In this document: positions 42,177-50,990 of the stretch, piece after piece
Numbering within the stretch: position 1 is the stretch's first letter
How the letters are laid out: the number at the start of each line of letters is the position of its first letter
Assembly: GCA_902492275.1 (NCBI GenBank)
Contig: CABUKW010000004.1
Span: 1 to 56,207, forward strand
Direction: 5' to 3'
DNA: 56,207 bases
DNA from: an uncultured Peptococcaceae bacterium
Lineage (GTDB): Bacteria; Bacillota; Peptococcia; Peptococcales; Peptococcaceae
Translations under genes and position numbers: made by a program
The notes under the pieces: generated by a model
The model's input: only the letters and a program-made list of their open reading frames with translations
The model's database searches: none
Told to the model about the DNA's origin: nothing

Positions 42177-43862
42177 CTATCTTTTTTTCTTCTTTTTCTT
42201 TTTGCGATGGGAAGCAAGCGATACTACATTGTTCGCCTTTTGTTTAGATGTTTGCTGCTGAAGCTTATTGGGAGAAAAGCCATTGTTGGACCACATCGGT
42301 GTTTCGTTCCAAATTTGCTGTAGAGCAGAAACAAATTGCTTGTATGACTTCACATCGGGAAAGTGAAAGTAGTGTTTGTCCAATAGTTTCATGATAGAAG
42401 AAAAATCATAGCCAGTGCGTATCAGGCGCTCCATTGTCCGCATGGCTTCTGCGATGTCTTGTATCTGCGGATTTAGATAAGATTCAAAGTTTTCTGCAAA
42501 ATCCTCGTATAATTCTTCGGAAATGAGCCAGCCTTCGTCGGCAAGCTGTATCATAGTATCAGAATCAGGCCAGAAAACAGGCTTGGTGCTGGATTGCTGC
42601 ATTTTTTTCAACGCAGCCAGATTGTTTTTCTCCTCAGGCAGCAGAAAAATCTTGTCCACCAGATAACCGTCGGATAGCGCGTATTCTTGTTGGCTCCGTT
42701 CCGTATTCATAGCCAGGTTCTGAAACTCGTTCATCGTGAGAGGGATCTCCAAGGCCTCCTGAACACGCTGCAGCAATTTTTCCACAGGATAAATACCGAA
42801 CAGATAAACAGCAGTAAAGCAGTAGGTATAAACGATATTCTGCAAATAAAGCATAAGAGAGATGTCTTCGTCTTCCAGCACTTTCTGCACCAGCGGCTTC
42901 AGCTCCTGCGGCAGAATAAAAACTCGTTCCGGTAAATCCGTATAGCAAAGACCGTAGTTCAGTGCAGTGGCGAGATTTCGGTACGAATCGGAAGAAAAGA
43001 TAGGCAGATTGCCCTGACAAAGCTGCATCAGGCAAGTTACTTCCGGCAATGTGGATGTTGTGACGACCTGATGGACAAAGTCCGGCTGCAGTAGACGCTG
43101 CTGTAAAAAGCCTATTAACTGGTCGCGGCGCAGCTTACTGTATCCGCGAAAATGATTGAACCGCGCAATGTCCAGCAAATCCTCTTTGCGTAAAAACTCC
43201 AGACATTGCTGTAAGGTGTAGACGCGGGACGTTTCTATCTCCATGCGCTCCATAAAATCTTCCAGCATCTGCATGGCTTCCTCTTCCGGCATATCCTGTG
43301 TCAGCTCATGCAGCAGGTTGTCAAACAAGGCGTTTTTCGTTTCCTGCCAAGTTACTTCCCCAGCGGGCCCGTCTGAAAAGAAATCTTCAAAATAGACGTT
43401 CTGCAACTGTGCTAAGGCTTCTTGCACACTGTCCTCCTGCAAGATAACAGTGCCGCCTGTCGGAGCAGGCGCCGTATCTCCCTGCCAATGCTTTAATTGC
43501 AGAGCCGGAGCTGGCAGAAGTAACGGAATGGTCATCTTTAAGGTTAAATCGATTTGCAGTTGCGCGGATGCGTCATACTGATAGACGGCAGTCGGACCTT
43601 TGCCAAATAGATCCTGCAGCGTAACGGCTTCTGCGGTATCTGTTTCTTGAAAGATGGACAGGTCATCGCGCTTCTCAGAAAAATATTGGCGTTTGGGATT
43701 TTGACCTGTAAAAGTATAGTGGATATCGTCAGGCCAGCCGAAGCAGAGGTTGATGATAGTCGCCAGATCGTTCAGATAAAGAAAGGAAGGAACATAGAGT
43801 TCTCGCCAGAGTGTTTCTTCCTGACCATGCAGCGCCATTTTAATGTTAATATGCGTAATCAT
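42177..43862 (-). CDS. pRiA4b ORF-3-like domain protein
   Basis: A 561-residue cytoplasmic protein. The N-terminal 100 residues match the plasmid pRiA4b ORF-3-like fold: ETLWRELYVPSFLYLNDLAT, then FGWPDDIHYTFT. The remainder is acidic and helical with no domain I recognise (segments such as EEAMQMLEDFMERMEI), ending in a Lys/Arg run. ATG 43862 with GAGG eight bases upstream is chosen; the frame opens at 43895 without a site. It is the last gene of a minus-strand set (SCIFF, nitroreductase, HAD). Function unknown. Confidence 0.8.
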   Translation of the reverse strand: MITHINIKMALHGQEETLWRELYVPSFLYLNDLATIINLCFGWPDDIHYTFTGQNPKRQYFSEKRDDLSIFQETDTAEAVTLQDLFGKGPTAVYQYDASAQLQIDLTLKMTIPLLLPAPALQLKHWQGDTAPAPTGGTVILQEDSVQEALAQLQNVYFEDFFSDGPAGEVTWQETKNALFDNLLHELTQDMPEEEAMQMLEDFMERMEIETSRVYTLQQCLEFLRKEDLLDIARFNHFRGYSKLRRDQLIGFLQQRLLQPDFVHQVVTTSTLPEVTCLMQLCQGNLPIFSSDSYRNLATALNYGLCYTDLPERVFILPQELKPLVQKVLEDEDISLMLYLQNIVYTYCFTAVYLFGIYPVEKLLQRVQEALEIPLTMNEFQNLAMNTERSQQEYALSDGYLVDKIFLLPEEKNNLAALKKMQQSSTKPVFWPDSDTMIQLADEGWLISEELYEDFAENFESYLNPQIQDIAEAMRTMERLIRTGYDFSSIMKLLDKHYFHFPDVKSYKQFVSALQQIWNETPMWSNNGFSPNKLQQQTSKQKANNVVSLASHRKKKKKKKR

Positions 43863-43895
43863 AAGGTTCCTCACTTTCATAAAGGGAACGGACAT

Positions 43896-44591
43896 TTAAT
43901 CACTGAAAATAATCTGTTCAATTTGCGCCAGCCGTTGAACCTGATAATCAGGCGTTACAGTGCCGTCCAATTTTTTGCCCTGCGGATTAAACCAACAAGT
44001 AGCAATGCCGGCGTCATGGCCGCCTTTGATATCGGAAAATAGCGAATCGCCGATGATAATGGTTTTGCTTTTGTTCAAATCAGGGATATGGGCAAAACAA
44101 TACGCAAAAAAGACAGGCGATGGTTTTGGTTCTCCGGCAGTCTCGGATACAAAGGTGTCCAGAAAATATTGTCCCAGCCCAGAGCCGGCAATGCGGTTCA
44201 ACTGGATGGCCACGTTGCCATTGGTGGCAAAATAGAGCCTGCAATGGGGCTGCAAAGTCTGACAGATTTGTTCCGCTCCGTCAATGGTGTAAAAGCCTTG
44301 GCCTACATTGGACAGAAATTCGTTATTGAAGGCAAAGCCGTCATAGTCGATGTCCAACTCGGCGAATAAGCGGGTAAAGCGCTGCCGCAAGATTTCACGT
44401 TTTTCAATCACACCCTGCTCAAAGTCAGACCACAGCTTGTTGTTGATTTGCTGATAGCGGGCTTTTATCGCATCGTCCAAGGGAAACTGATGGGCGGCAA
44501 AGGTTTTCTGCAGTGCCATTTCTTCCGATTTGGCAAAATCCAGCAAGGTGCCGTCAGCGTCAAATAAAATGGTGTCATACTTTGGTGTCAT
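43896..44591 (-). CDS. HAD-superfamily phosphatase, YjjG/YfnB-like
   Basis: A 231-residue haloacid-dehalogenase-type phosphatase. Motif I is LFDADGTLLDFAKSEEMAL, motif II the Thr in LYFATNGN, motif III a Lys near GEPKPSP and motif IV IIIGDSLFSDIKGG. The DFAKSEE sequence after motif I is typical of the YjjG/YfnB non-canonical pyrimidine nucleotidase group, which dephosphorylates nucleoside monophosphates. ATG 44591 lies behind GAGGA, 8 bp after the nitroreductase stop. Confidence 0.9.
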   Translation of the reverse strand: MTPKYDTILFDADGTLLDFAKSEEMALQKTFAAHQFPLDDAIKARYQQINNKLWSDFEQGVIEKREILRQRFTRLFAELDIDYDGFAFNNEFLSNVGQGFYTIDGAEQICQTLQPHCRLYFATNGNVAIQLNRIAGSGLGQYFLDTFVSETAGEPKPSPVFFAYCFAHIPDLNKSKTIIIGDSLFSDIKGGHDAGIATCWFNPQGKKLDGTVTPDYQVQRLAQIEQIIFSD

Positions 44592-44599
44592 AGAAATCC

Positions 44600-45148
44600 T
44601 CACGCTTCATACTGATTAAAGCAATGGATAGCATTCAATTCCTTGCGGGCTTTGGTGCGAATGCCGTTGCCTGCCGGATGGCCTACAGCCAGCATAACGA
44701 AAATGTTGCGTTCCTGTGGAATTTTTAATACTTCTTTCAATTTTTCTTCATTGAACGCCCCCATAATGCAAGTGCCCAAACCCAGCTCTGCGGCCTGTAA
44801 ACAGAAATGCTCCGTGGCGCTGCCCAAGTCGAACTGGGCCCAACGATTCGATGGTACTTTGCCCTGAATTTTCGGCATCAAGGCGGCTTCTTCCTCTACA
44901 ACAGCCACCAAAACCGGCGCCGTTTCCGCAAATTTGTTGATGCCTATTGGATTATCAGCAACGGCGGCAGCGGCTTGTTTAACGATTTGAGGATTGTCTA
45001 ACACAATGAACTTCCAAGGCTGTGAATTACAGGCTGATGGCGCTAACTGAGCCGCCTGCAGGCATTTCAATAAATCCTTGCGGCTGACTTCCTGACTGGT
45101 AAAGCTTCTTTCACTTTGGCGGTTATTGGCCAACTCCATAAAACTCAT
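44600..45148 (-). CDS. Nitroreductase-family flavoprotein
   Basis: A 182-residue FMN-dependent oxidoreductase. The N-terminus MELANNRQSERSFTSQEVSR is the classic R-x-S-x-R nitroreductase opening; LAPSACNSQPWKFIVLDN and LGTCIMGAFNEEKL follow, with VMLAVGHPAG. Members reduce quinones, nitro compounds or flavins. An ATG at 45139 is an alternative start. Upstream of the HAD gene by 8 bp, so one transcript. Confidence 0.92.
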   Translation of the reverse strand: MSFMELANNRQSERSFTSQEVSRKDLLKCLQAAQLAPSACNSQPWKFIVLDNPQIVKQAAAAVADNPIGINKFAETAPVLVAVVEEEAALMPKIQGKVPSNRWAQFDLGSATEHFCLQAAELGLGTCIMGAFNEEKLKEVLKIPQERNIFVMLAVGHPAGNGIRTKARKELNAIHCFNQYEA

Positions 45149-45200
45149 AAAAAATCACACCTTTCTTCGAAAAATAATGAAATCTGATACAATGCGACAA

Positions 45201-45251
45201 AAAGAAAAAGGAGCTGTCGCAAATTGTGTGAAACATCAATGCGGCAGCCCC
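45201..45251 (-). terminator. Terminator of the SCIFF gene
   Basis: On the minus strand the stem GGGGCTGCCGCA / TGCGACAGCTCC (G-U pairs) is followed by TTTTTCTTTTT. Confidence 0.8.
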
Positions 45252-45261
45252 GTCATGAAAC

Positions 45262-45402
45262 TTAGTTATTTTTGCAAACCTGGTTACCAACTGTGCAGGA
45301 TGTTTTGCAAGCGGACTGGCAGGATGTCTGGCATTCGCCGCATCCGCCTTTTTTTACAGTGCCCTGTAAATTCTGGGAGCTGATTGTTTTAATATGTGTC
45401 AT
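45262..45402 (-). CDS. scfA: SCIFF six-cysteine ranthipeptide precursor
   Basis: A 46-residue peptide, the precursor of the ribosomally made, thioether-bridged SCIFF (six cysteines in forty-five residues) family found in nearly all Clostridia. The leader MTHIKTISSQNLQG is followed by the core with Cys at 21, 24, 28, 32, 36 and 43; CGECQTSCQSACKTSC is the near-invariant signature and ends TVGNQVCKNN. AAGGAGGG precedes the ATG. Its radical-SAM maturase (SPASM type) is normally adjacent but is not encoded anywhere in this window. It has its own terminator. Confidence 0.95.
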   Translation of the reverse strand: MTHIKTISSQNLQGTVKKGGCGECQTSCQSACKTSCTVGNQVCKNN

Positions 45403-45566
45403 GACTGTTTCCCTCCTTCATGTAATTGCCTAGAACTGTTAATATTATAGCATGGGCGGCGGTGCAGAACAATAGGTTTCTGTGAAAAAATTGCTGATGT
45501 CAGTTTGAAATATAGCATGTACATAGCTACATATGAAAATAAATATAGAAAAGAATAAAAAATATA

Positions 45567-45595
45567 TTGACACTGAAAAAAGCTAGTGATATAGT
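45567..45595 (+). promoter_or_regulatory. Strong promoter upstream of the pilus locus
   Basis: A perfect -35 TTGACA (45567-45572), a 17-bp spacer and -10 TATAGT (45590-45595), directed at a roughly 290-nt leader before the first pilus-locus gene. Confidence 0.75.
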
Positions 45596-45601
45596 GTGAA
45601 T

Positions 45602-45811
45602 TGATATAGGCTTATTTTGAAAAGCTTAAACATATTTAGTAATGAATTTGTTTAATTAAATTGTATATAATTTATATATAGGATAATATCACAATTATCG
45701 TCTAAAAAGCTATACAATTTAAACATGGCTAATTTCTGTAAAATCATAAAAAATTCGATTCGTATTTAGTAGATATTGCGCAATTTAATTGCTAGATATC
45801 TACTTTTTTAT
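45602..45811 (+). ncRNA. Terminated leader or small RNA before the pilus locus
   Basis: Between the promoter and an intrinsic terminator lies about 200 nt of very AT-rich DNA without an ORF worth noting. I recognise no riboswitch class. It could be a leader controlled by attenuation or a separate small RNA. It occupies most of the 487-bp gap 45403-45889. Confidence 0.4.
45768..45811 (+). terminator. Terminator within the pilus-locus leader
   Basis: The stem AGTAGATAT / ATATCTACT is followed by six T, 79 nt before the first gene. Confidence 0.7.
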
Positions 45812-45889
45812 TTTTGTAAATTGTATACCTTTTCGGTAGTAAAAAAATATAAATTTGTTAAAAACTAAAGGATGATGGGAGGGCATGCT

Positions 45890-46177
45890 GTGAAAACTGA
45901 AAACGAATTGCGCAAGCTAAAGCGCGTGGACTTGCTGGAAATGCTGTTGGAGCAAAGCCAAGAGCTGGAACGGGTGAAAGCACAACTGGAGCGAGCAGAG
46001 AGCGAACTGCGCAGCCGAAAAATCCTTTTGGATAATGCTGGTTCCATTGCAGAAGCTGCCATGCAGCTGAACGATATTTTTGCTGTGGCTCAAAAGACTG
46101 CCAACCAATACCTGGAAAATATTAAGCGTTTGCATGAAGAAAGTCAAGCTTCGCAAGTTGACGAACCAAACCAATAA
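45890..46177 (+). CDS. Coiled-coil protein at the head of the pilus locus
   Basis: A 95-residue soluble protein that is almost entirely one charged helix: KLKRVDLLEMLLEQSQELER, then AQLERAESELRSRK, then a small-residue stretch IAEAAMQLNDIFAVAQKTAN. It carries no signal peptide. GTG 45890 has GGGAGGG upstream; the frame opens at 45872. Similar small coiled-coil proteins next to signal peptidase and pilin genes occur in other Firmicutes pilus loci, so a role in assembly or regulation is possible but unproven. Confidence 0.75.
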   Translation: MKTENELRKLKRVDLLEMLLEQSQELERVKAQLERAESELRSRKILLDNAGSIAEAAMQLNDIFAVAQKTANQYLENIKRLHEESQASQVDEPNQ

Positions 46178-46269
46178 AAATATGCCCGATAGTTAGTAAT
46201 AACTTACGATAAGACGCAAACCCATGTAATGGATAAAATATAACAGCTAATATTAAAGGATGTTTTGCA

Positions 46270-46863
46270 ATGAAAGCACGTGTAAAGAAAACCTTGGCCG
46301 ATATTCCCGACATTACCGATATAGAAGCAGAGTTGAAACGGGAAAAGTACAAAAATCAATATGGCGTCGTATTGCGCAGTACGATTTATACGCTGGTTAC
46401 CGTAGCTGCTGTGGCTATTCTGGTGGCCACGCTCTGGCTGCCAGTATTGCAGATTTACGGCGAATCTATGACGCCAACACTGCAGGATGGCGATATTGTA
46501 CTGTCGCTGAAAGGTGAAAAATTTGCCACTGGCGATGTGATTGCCTTTTATTACAACAACAAAATTTTGGTGAAGCGGGTTATCGCCAGCTCCGGCGATT
46601 GGGTAGACATCGCCGACGATGGCGCTGTTTATGTCAACGGGCAGGAACTGGAAGAACCTTACCTGGGTGAAAAAGCACTGGGAGAGTGCAATATCAAACT
46701 GCCTTACCAAGTGCCGGAGTCCAAGGTATTTGTGATGGGCGACCATCGCAGCGTATCCATCGACTCCCGCAATACCTCAGTGGGATGTATCGCCCAGGAA
46801 CAGATTGTAGGCCGGTTGGTGTTCCGGCTGTGGCCCTTATCTGGTTTGGGGCTAATTCAATAA
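46270..46863 (+). CDS. lepB: Signal peptidase I of the pilus locus
   Basis: A 197-residue membrane serine protease with one N-terminal anchor helix (about 38-60). The catalytic Ser is S66 in YGESMTPTLQDGD and the general base Lys is K102 in LVKRVIASSGD. The later GDHRSVSIDSR box is also kept. It probably processes the pilin and adhesin signal peptides encoded next to it, as dedicated signal peptidases do in other pilus islands. It precedes the giant adhesin gene by 48 bp. Confidence 0.94.
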   Translation: MKARVKKTLADIPDITDIEAELKREKYKNQYGVVLRSTIYTLVTVAAVAILVATLWLPVLQIYGESMTPTLQDGDIVLSLKGEKFATGDVIAFYYNNKILVKRVIASSGDWVDIADDGAVYVNGQELEEPYLGEKALGECNIKLPYQVPESKVFVMGDHRSVSIDSRNTSVGCIAQEQIVGRLVFRLWPLSGLGLIQ

Positions 46864-46911
46864 ATTTACAATTTTTATTACTCAAAAACGCTTTCGGAAA
46901 GAGGGAGCAAT

Positions 46912-49900
46912 ATGAATTCTAACTTATTAACTAAAATAGCGCACATATTGCGAAAAAAGCAACGGTATAGCCGGTGGCAAAAGGTAGTTAGCTGTATGGC
47001 GGTAGTGGTAGTGTTCTGCACCACCTATGCGTTAATCTTGCCCGCCATTACCATGACCACCACCTGCGGCTTGGACGAACACACCCACACAGCAGCCTGC
47101 TATGCCAACGATGAGACCCTGCTTTGGCTGTGCCAGCAGGAGGAACAGAAAACGGCCGTGCACCAGCATGATGAAACCTGCTACGATGAAAATGGTTTGC
47201 TGACGTGTGGAATCGCCGATTTTGTGCTGCACACCCATGACGCTGACACTTGCTACGATGCCGAGGGCAATCTGATTTGCACCTTGCCGGAGATTACCTC
47301 CTACAGCAAAACCACCTTATTTCTGACAGCCAATGGGGATGATGCCAACTATGAAGACAGCGAAGACATCTGGGTGTCCACACCAAGCAGTCTGCAGTTT
47401 GACTTGTTCACTGTAGAAGGTGCAGAAGATACCGAACTTTTCCTGCCCGATGGTTATACCGTGCTGGATAGTCAGGAAGCAGAAGTTTGGACAGAGGCCC
47501 ATACCCATAGTGCCGACTGCTATGACCAGGATGGCAAGCTTATCTGCGGTCAACTGGAAGTTGCGCAGCACCAGCATACCATGGAGTGTCTGCAAGGCAC
47601 TTTGATTTGCGGCTTGGAAGAACATCAGCATAGCCAGGATTGCTATGCCAGCGCCAAAGAAACCTATCTCTGCGGCCTAGAAGAACATCAGCATGAAGAA
47701 GCCTGCTACAATGAAGAAGGCAATCTGATTTGCACTTTAGAGGAACATGTCCATACCGAAGCTTGTTTGGCTTCAAAGGACCAGCAGGAGGAAGAAACGG
47801 AGCAGACCTTAACAACGCAGGTGGACGACGCTACCATCAGCGTAACATTCCCGACCGACGCTTTGCCGGAGGGTGTAATCCTGCAGGCGCAGGAAATTGC
47901 CCAAGACAGCGACGATTATGCAGCCTATTACCAGCAAGCACTGCAAGCCCTGCAGGATCAGGCCGAAACGGAGCTGACACTATCCTTTGCCCGCTTCTTT
48001 GACATCACCTTCTTAGCTGATGGTGCAGAAGTAGAGCCGACTGCGCCGGTTGCAGTCACTATCACCTATGCCGATGGCATTGCCTTAGCTGGTAATGAAA
48101 GCAGCGGCGCCGTACACTTTGCCGCCGATGATATTCAAGTGCTGGATGTGCAGACTGAAGGCTCTGAAGATACCATAGACGCTTTCACCTTTACCCAGGA
48201 CAGCTTTTCCGTAACAGGTACGGTATTGGCATTAGATGCTTCCAGCTTTGCGGTGGACGTAGCAGTCGGTGAAACACTTGAGATAACAGGAACAGCGGCC
48301 AATTACCATAGTTGGAGTTCAGGTGATGCATCTATCGCAATGATATCAGGAAGCAGTGCTGCGGCTACAGTGACAGGCAAAGCCGCAGGTGAAACGACAA
48401 TCACCCATAAATATGGCACGAAGAAAAATAAACTTGATAACGAAGAAACCTTTACCGTTACTGTCGTAGAAGCTATGAAAGAAGCAAGCGGAAACGGTTT
48501 TACCGTGAAGGTCACAGGCAAATTGCCCGACGGTGTTGAACTGGTGGTGGAAGAAGTAGCTGCAAATTATGGAGATGATAGCTACGACGACAGCTACTAC
48601 AATGCCATGATTGACGGGCTGAACGAAGCCGGGGCAGCGACGACAACACTGCAGCACGGCAGTGAACATGCAACAACCGATTTTGATTTTCTGCATCTGT
48701 ATCATATTTGGCTAAGACAAGCCGACGGAACCGAATATGCGTTGAGCGAAGTGGACAATTTGAATTTAAACGTCACCATCACTTATACAGAAACGCCGGA
48801 CGGCTGGGAAAGTCTGAAAGCCAACGGCGCTTGGGTCGGCCATTATAAAAAGGAAAAGGGAAGTATCGTTGCCAAAAATATAGCGGAAACAGGAACAGCC
48901 AGTACGCCTACTCCAAAGAATATCAAGGTGAAAGGCAACAGCATCAGTTTCCATATCAAGAGTTTCTCGACGTTTCCTGTAGCAGCGCTAGCGGCAACAG
49001 CGATTGAGGAAACAGAAATAACTACTGTGAGGAATGACTATGATGATACACCAGCTACAACGACTGCACGGAATAATTGGCAGGTTGTTTCTCACAATTA
49101 TATAGGCAGCGGTTTGAGTTATACCTATTCTGATGACTATGCTGTCCGAATTAGAAAAACAGTAGAAGCGACCGGGAATGAAAATGAGTTTAAAATTCAT
49201 TTAACAGTAGAACCAGAAGCGAATGATTTTCAAAGTTTTTTAGATGGGGCGACATTTATAGCTGTTCACAACAACGCCGCTGACCTTGGGGGAGGGGTGA
49301 ATACAAACTCTAATTGGTCACCGCTCTATACAGAAGGTCAATATCAGAATCAGGGAAAGCCGAGTAACTTAGTACCGGTGACAATTCAACTCAAATTTAA
49401 TAATGATATCTATACTACTACCAGATATGTAGATACAAACAAAATTTCAGCGGTTAATAATGGAAATGCAGGCATTTGGTCTGCGAACAGTAATCTAGAT
49501 ACAAATGAAAATGGGCAAATTGATAGCAGAGAGCCTATAGCATTAGCTCCGAAAGGCACTGTATCATGGGCTGAAATAAGCGGACGTTATCAAAATATGC
49601 TTGATTTAACCTCGATTGATTTGAATCAATATATCACAGTTACCCATAAAATTACTATGCCACTTACCGTAATAGACTTAATGGGTGAGGGAATTACTTA
49701 CACTGATAATTGTTTGATATCAGCAGGTAGCGTGATAGAACCTTCAGATACCAATAACAAACTAACTTGGCAACTTCCTGCAACAGCAAAGATGGATGCT
49801 AGCAAAAAGGTTGCAGTAACTGTAGCTGATGGCACCACCCATATTTATTATAAAAATGCTTATACCTTAGAATATACCATTAAGCTGACAGACTACCAAA

Positions 49901-50943
49901 GTTGCGGACTAGATGATAACGGGAATCCAATCAAAACCAAAAATATTGTTGATACAAATGGAACAACGACCTTGACCTATCGTGTAGATACAGAAAAATC
50001 CGGCAAGGAAACGGGAATAACCATAGGGGCAACAACAAATATATATTTTGATATTCCACAAGTGGTTGGTTTAAAGTATGAACTTAAGCTGAAAAAAGTA
50101 GATAGTACGGATGAAACGAAAACTTTGACAGGTGCAACGTTTGGCTTATATGAAGATACTGATTGTACAGTGCCTGCAACAAATGAATTAGGTGAAGTTA
50201 TAACAGTCACATCCGATGAAAATGGGATAATAGATTTCCCGAACCTTTCCTGGGGCACCTACTATGTGAAAGAAACAGTGCCACCGGCAGGTTATGAAGC
50301 AAGTGAAATCTCTGCTAAAATGTATACGCTTTGCTATACAACGGCTCCCAGCGCTTTAACAGGACAAGGCATTAATGAAGAAGCCTTATATGATGATACA
50401 AATAACCCAGTTAAAAATACGCCAACTAGCAAGAGTATTATTCTCCAAAAAGTAAGCGCCACAGATCCTCTTTTGTCGCTTGCAGGTGCGGCGTTTACGC
50501 TTTATCAAGTTGATGAAAATGGCAACAAGATTGAAGAAAATGAAAAGGTTGGTTTGACATCTGATGAAAATGGTGTTTTCTCACCAGTAGATTTCACACT
50601 GGCGACCGGCACCTACCATCTGATAGAAACCAAAGCGCCTGACGGCTATCACCTCTTGACAGAGCCAGTGGTCATTATGGTTGGTAGCGATGGCGTTAGC
50701 GCATATCCTAAAGGTGATGCCACTGCACAACTAGACGTAAAAATAATGACTAACAATGATGGCACAACCACCTATACCATCCTTGTTACCAACTCTACCG
50801 GCACGGCGTTGCCGGAAACCGGAGGCACTGGGTCGGAAGCATATCAATTAGCCGGTCTGCTGCTGATGCTGACAGCAGCGGTCTGGCTGTGGAAACAAAA
50901 ACAACTACGCGAGAGGGGGAATGTCCATTCTCCAAAAGCGTAA
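46912..50943 (+). CDS. Giant LPxTG adhesin with Cys/His repeats and Cna-B domains
   Basis: A 1343-residue wall- or pilus-attached protein. A basic N-terminus and hydrophobic export segment (VVSCMAVVVVFCTTYALILP) are followed by eight units of H-x-H-x-x-x(x)-C, usually as HxHxxxCYxxxGxLIC (about residues 48-285), which look fit to bind metal. A bacterial Ig-like stretch lies near 450-510 (GETTITHKYG). Two Cna-B-type domains near 1060-1290 (KLKKVDSTDE..YYVKETVPPAGYE and ILQKVSATD..YHLIETKAPDGYH) have the Lys and Glu that form isopeptide bonds. LPETGG (about 1300), a hydrophobic segment and an RERG tail complete a sorting signal. It is the likely tip or ancillary pilin of the locus. Confidence 0.93.
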   Translation: MNSNLLTKIAHILRKKQRYSRWQKVVSCMAVVVVFCTTYALILPAITMTTTCGLDEHTHTAACYANDETLLWLCQQEEQKTAVHQHDETCYDENGLLTCGIADFVLHTHDADTCYDAEGNLICTLPEITSYSKTTLFLTANGDDANYEDSEDIWVSTPSSLQFDLFTVEGAEDTELFLPDGYTVLDSQEAEVWTEAHTHSADCYDQDGKLICGQLEVAQHQHTMECLQGTLICGLEEHQHSQDCYASAKETYLCGLEEHQHEEACYNEEGNLICTLEEHVHTEACLASKDQQEEETEQTLTTQVDDATISVTFPTDALPEGVILQAQEIAQDSDDYAAYYQQALQALQDQAETELTLSFARFFDITFLADGAEVEPTAPVAVTITYADGIALAGNESSGAVHFAADDIQVLDVQTEGSEDTIDAFTFTQDSFSVTGTVLALDASSFAVDVAVGETLEITGTAANYHSWSSGDASIAMISGSSAAATVTGKAAGETTITHKYGTKKNKLDNEETFTVTVVEAMKEASGNGFTVKVTGKLPDGVELVVEEVAANYGDDSYDDSYYNAMIDGLNEAGAATTTLQHGSEHATTDFDFLHLYHIWLRQADGTEYALSEVDNLNLNVTITYTETPDGWESLKANGAWVGHYKKEKGSIVAKNIAETGTASTPTPKNIKVKGNSISFHIKSFSTFPVAALAATAIEETEITTVRNDYDDTPATTTARNNWQVVSHNYIGSGLSYTYSDDYAVRIRKTVEATGNENEFKIHLTVEPEANDFQSFLDGATFIAVHNNAADLGGGVNTNSNWSPLYTEGQYQNQGKPSNLVPVTIQLKFNNDIYTTTRYVDTNKISAVNNGNAGIWSANSNLDTNENGQIDSREPIALAPKGTVSWAEISGRYQNMLDLTSIDLNQYITVTHKITMPLTVIDLMGEGITYTDNCLISAGSVIEPSDTNNKLTWQLPATAKMDASKKVAVTVADGTTHIYYKNAYTLEYTIKLTDYQSCGLDDNGNPIKTKNIVDTNGTTTLTYRVDTEKSGKETGITIGATTNIYFDIPQVVGLKYELKLKKVDSTDETKTLTGATFGLYEDTDCTVPATNELGEVITVTSDENGIIDFPNLSWGTYYVKETVPPAGYEASEISAKMYTLCYTTAPSALTGQGINEEALYDDTNNPVKNTPTSKSIILQKVSATDPLLSLAGAAFTLYQVDENGNKIEENEKVGLTSDENGVFSPVDFTLATGTYHLIETKAPDGYHLLTEPVVIMVGSDGVSAYPKGDATAQLDVKIMTNNDGTTTYTILVTNSTGTALPETGGTGSEAYQLAGLLLMLTAAVWLWKQKQLRERGNVHSPKA

Positions 50944-50990
50944 GACATTTCAGAAATTTACTACTATATTTTAAAGAGAGGGATAAACTT

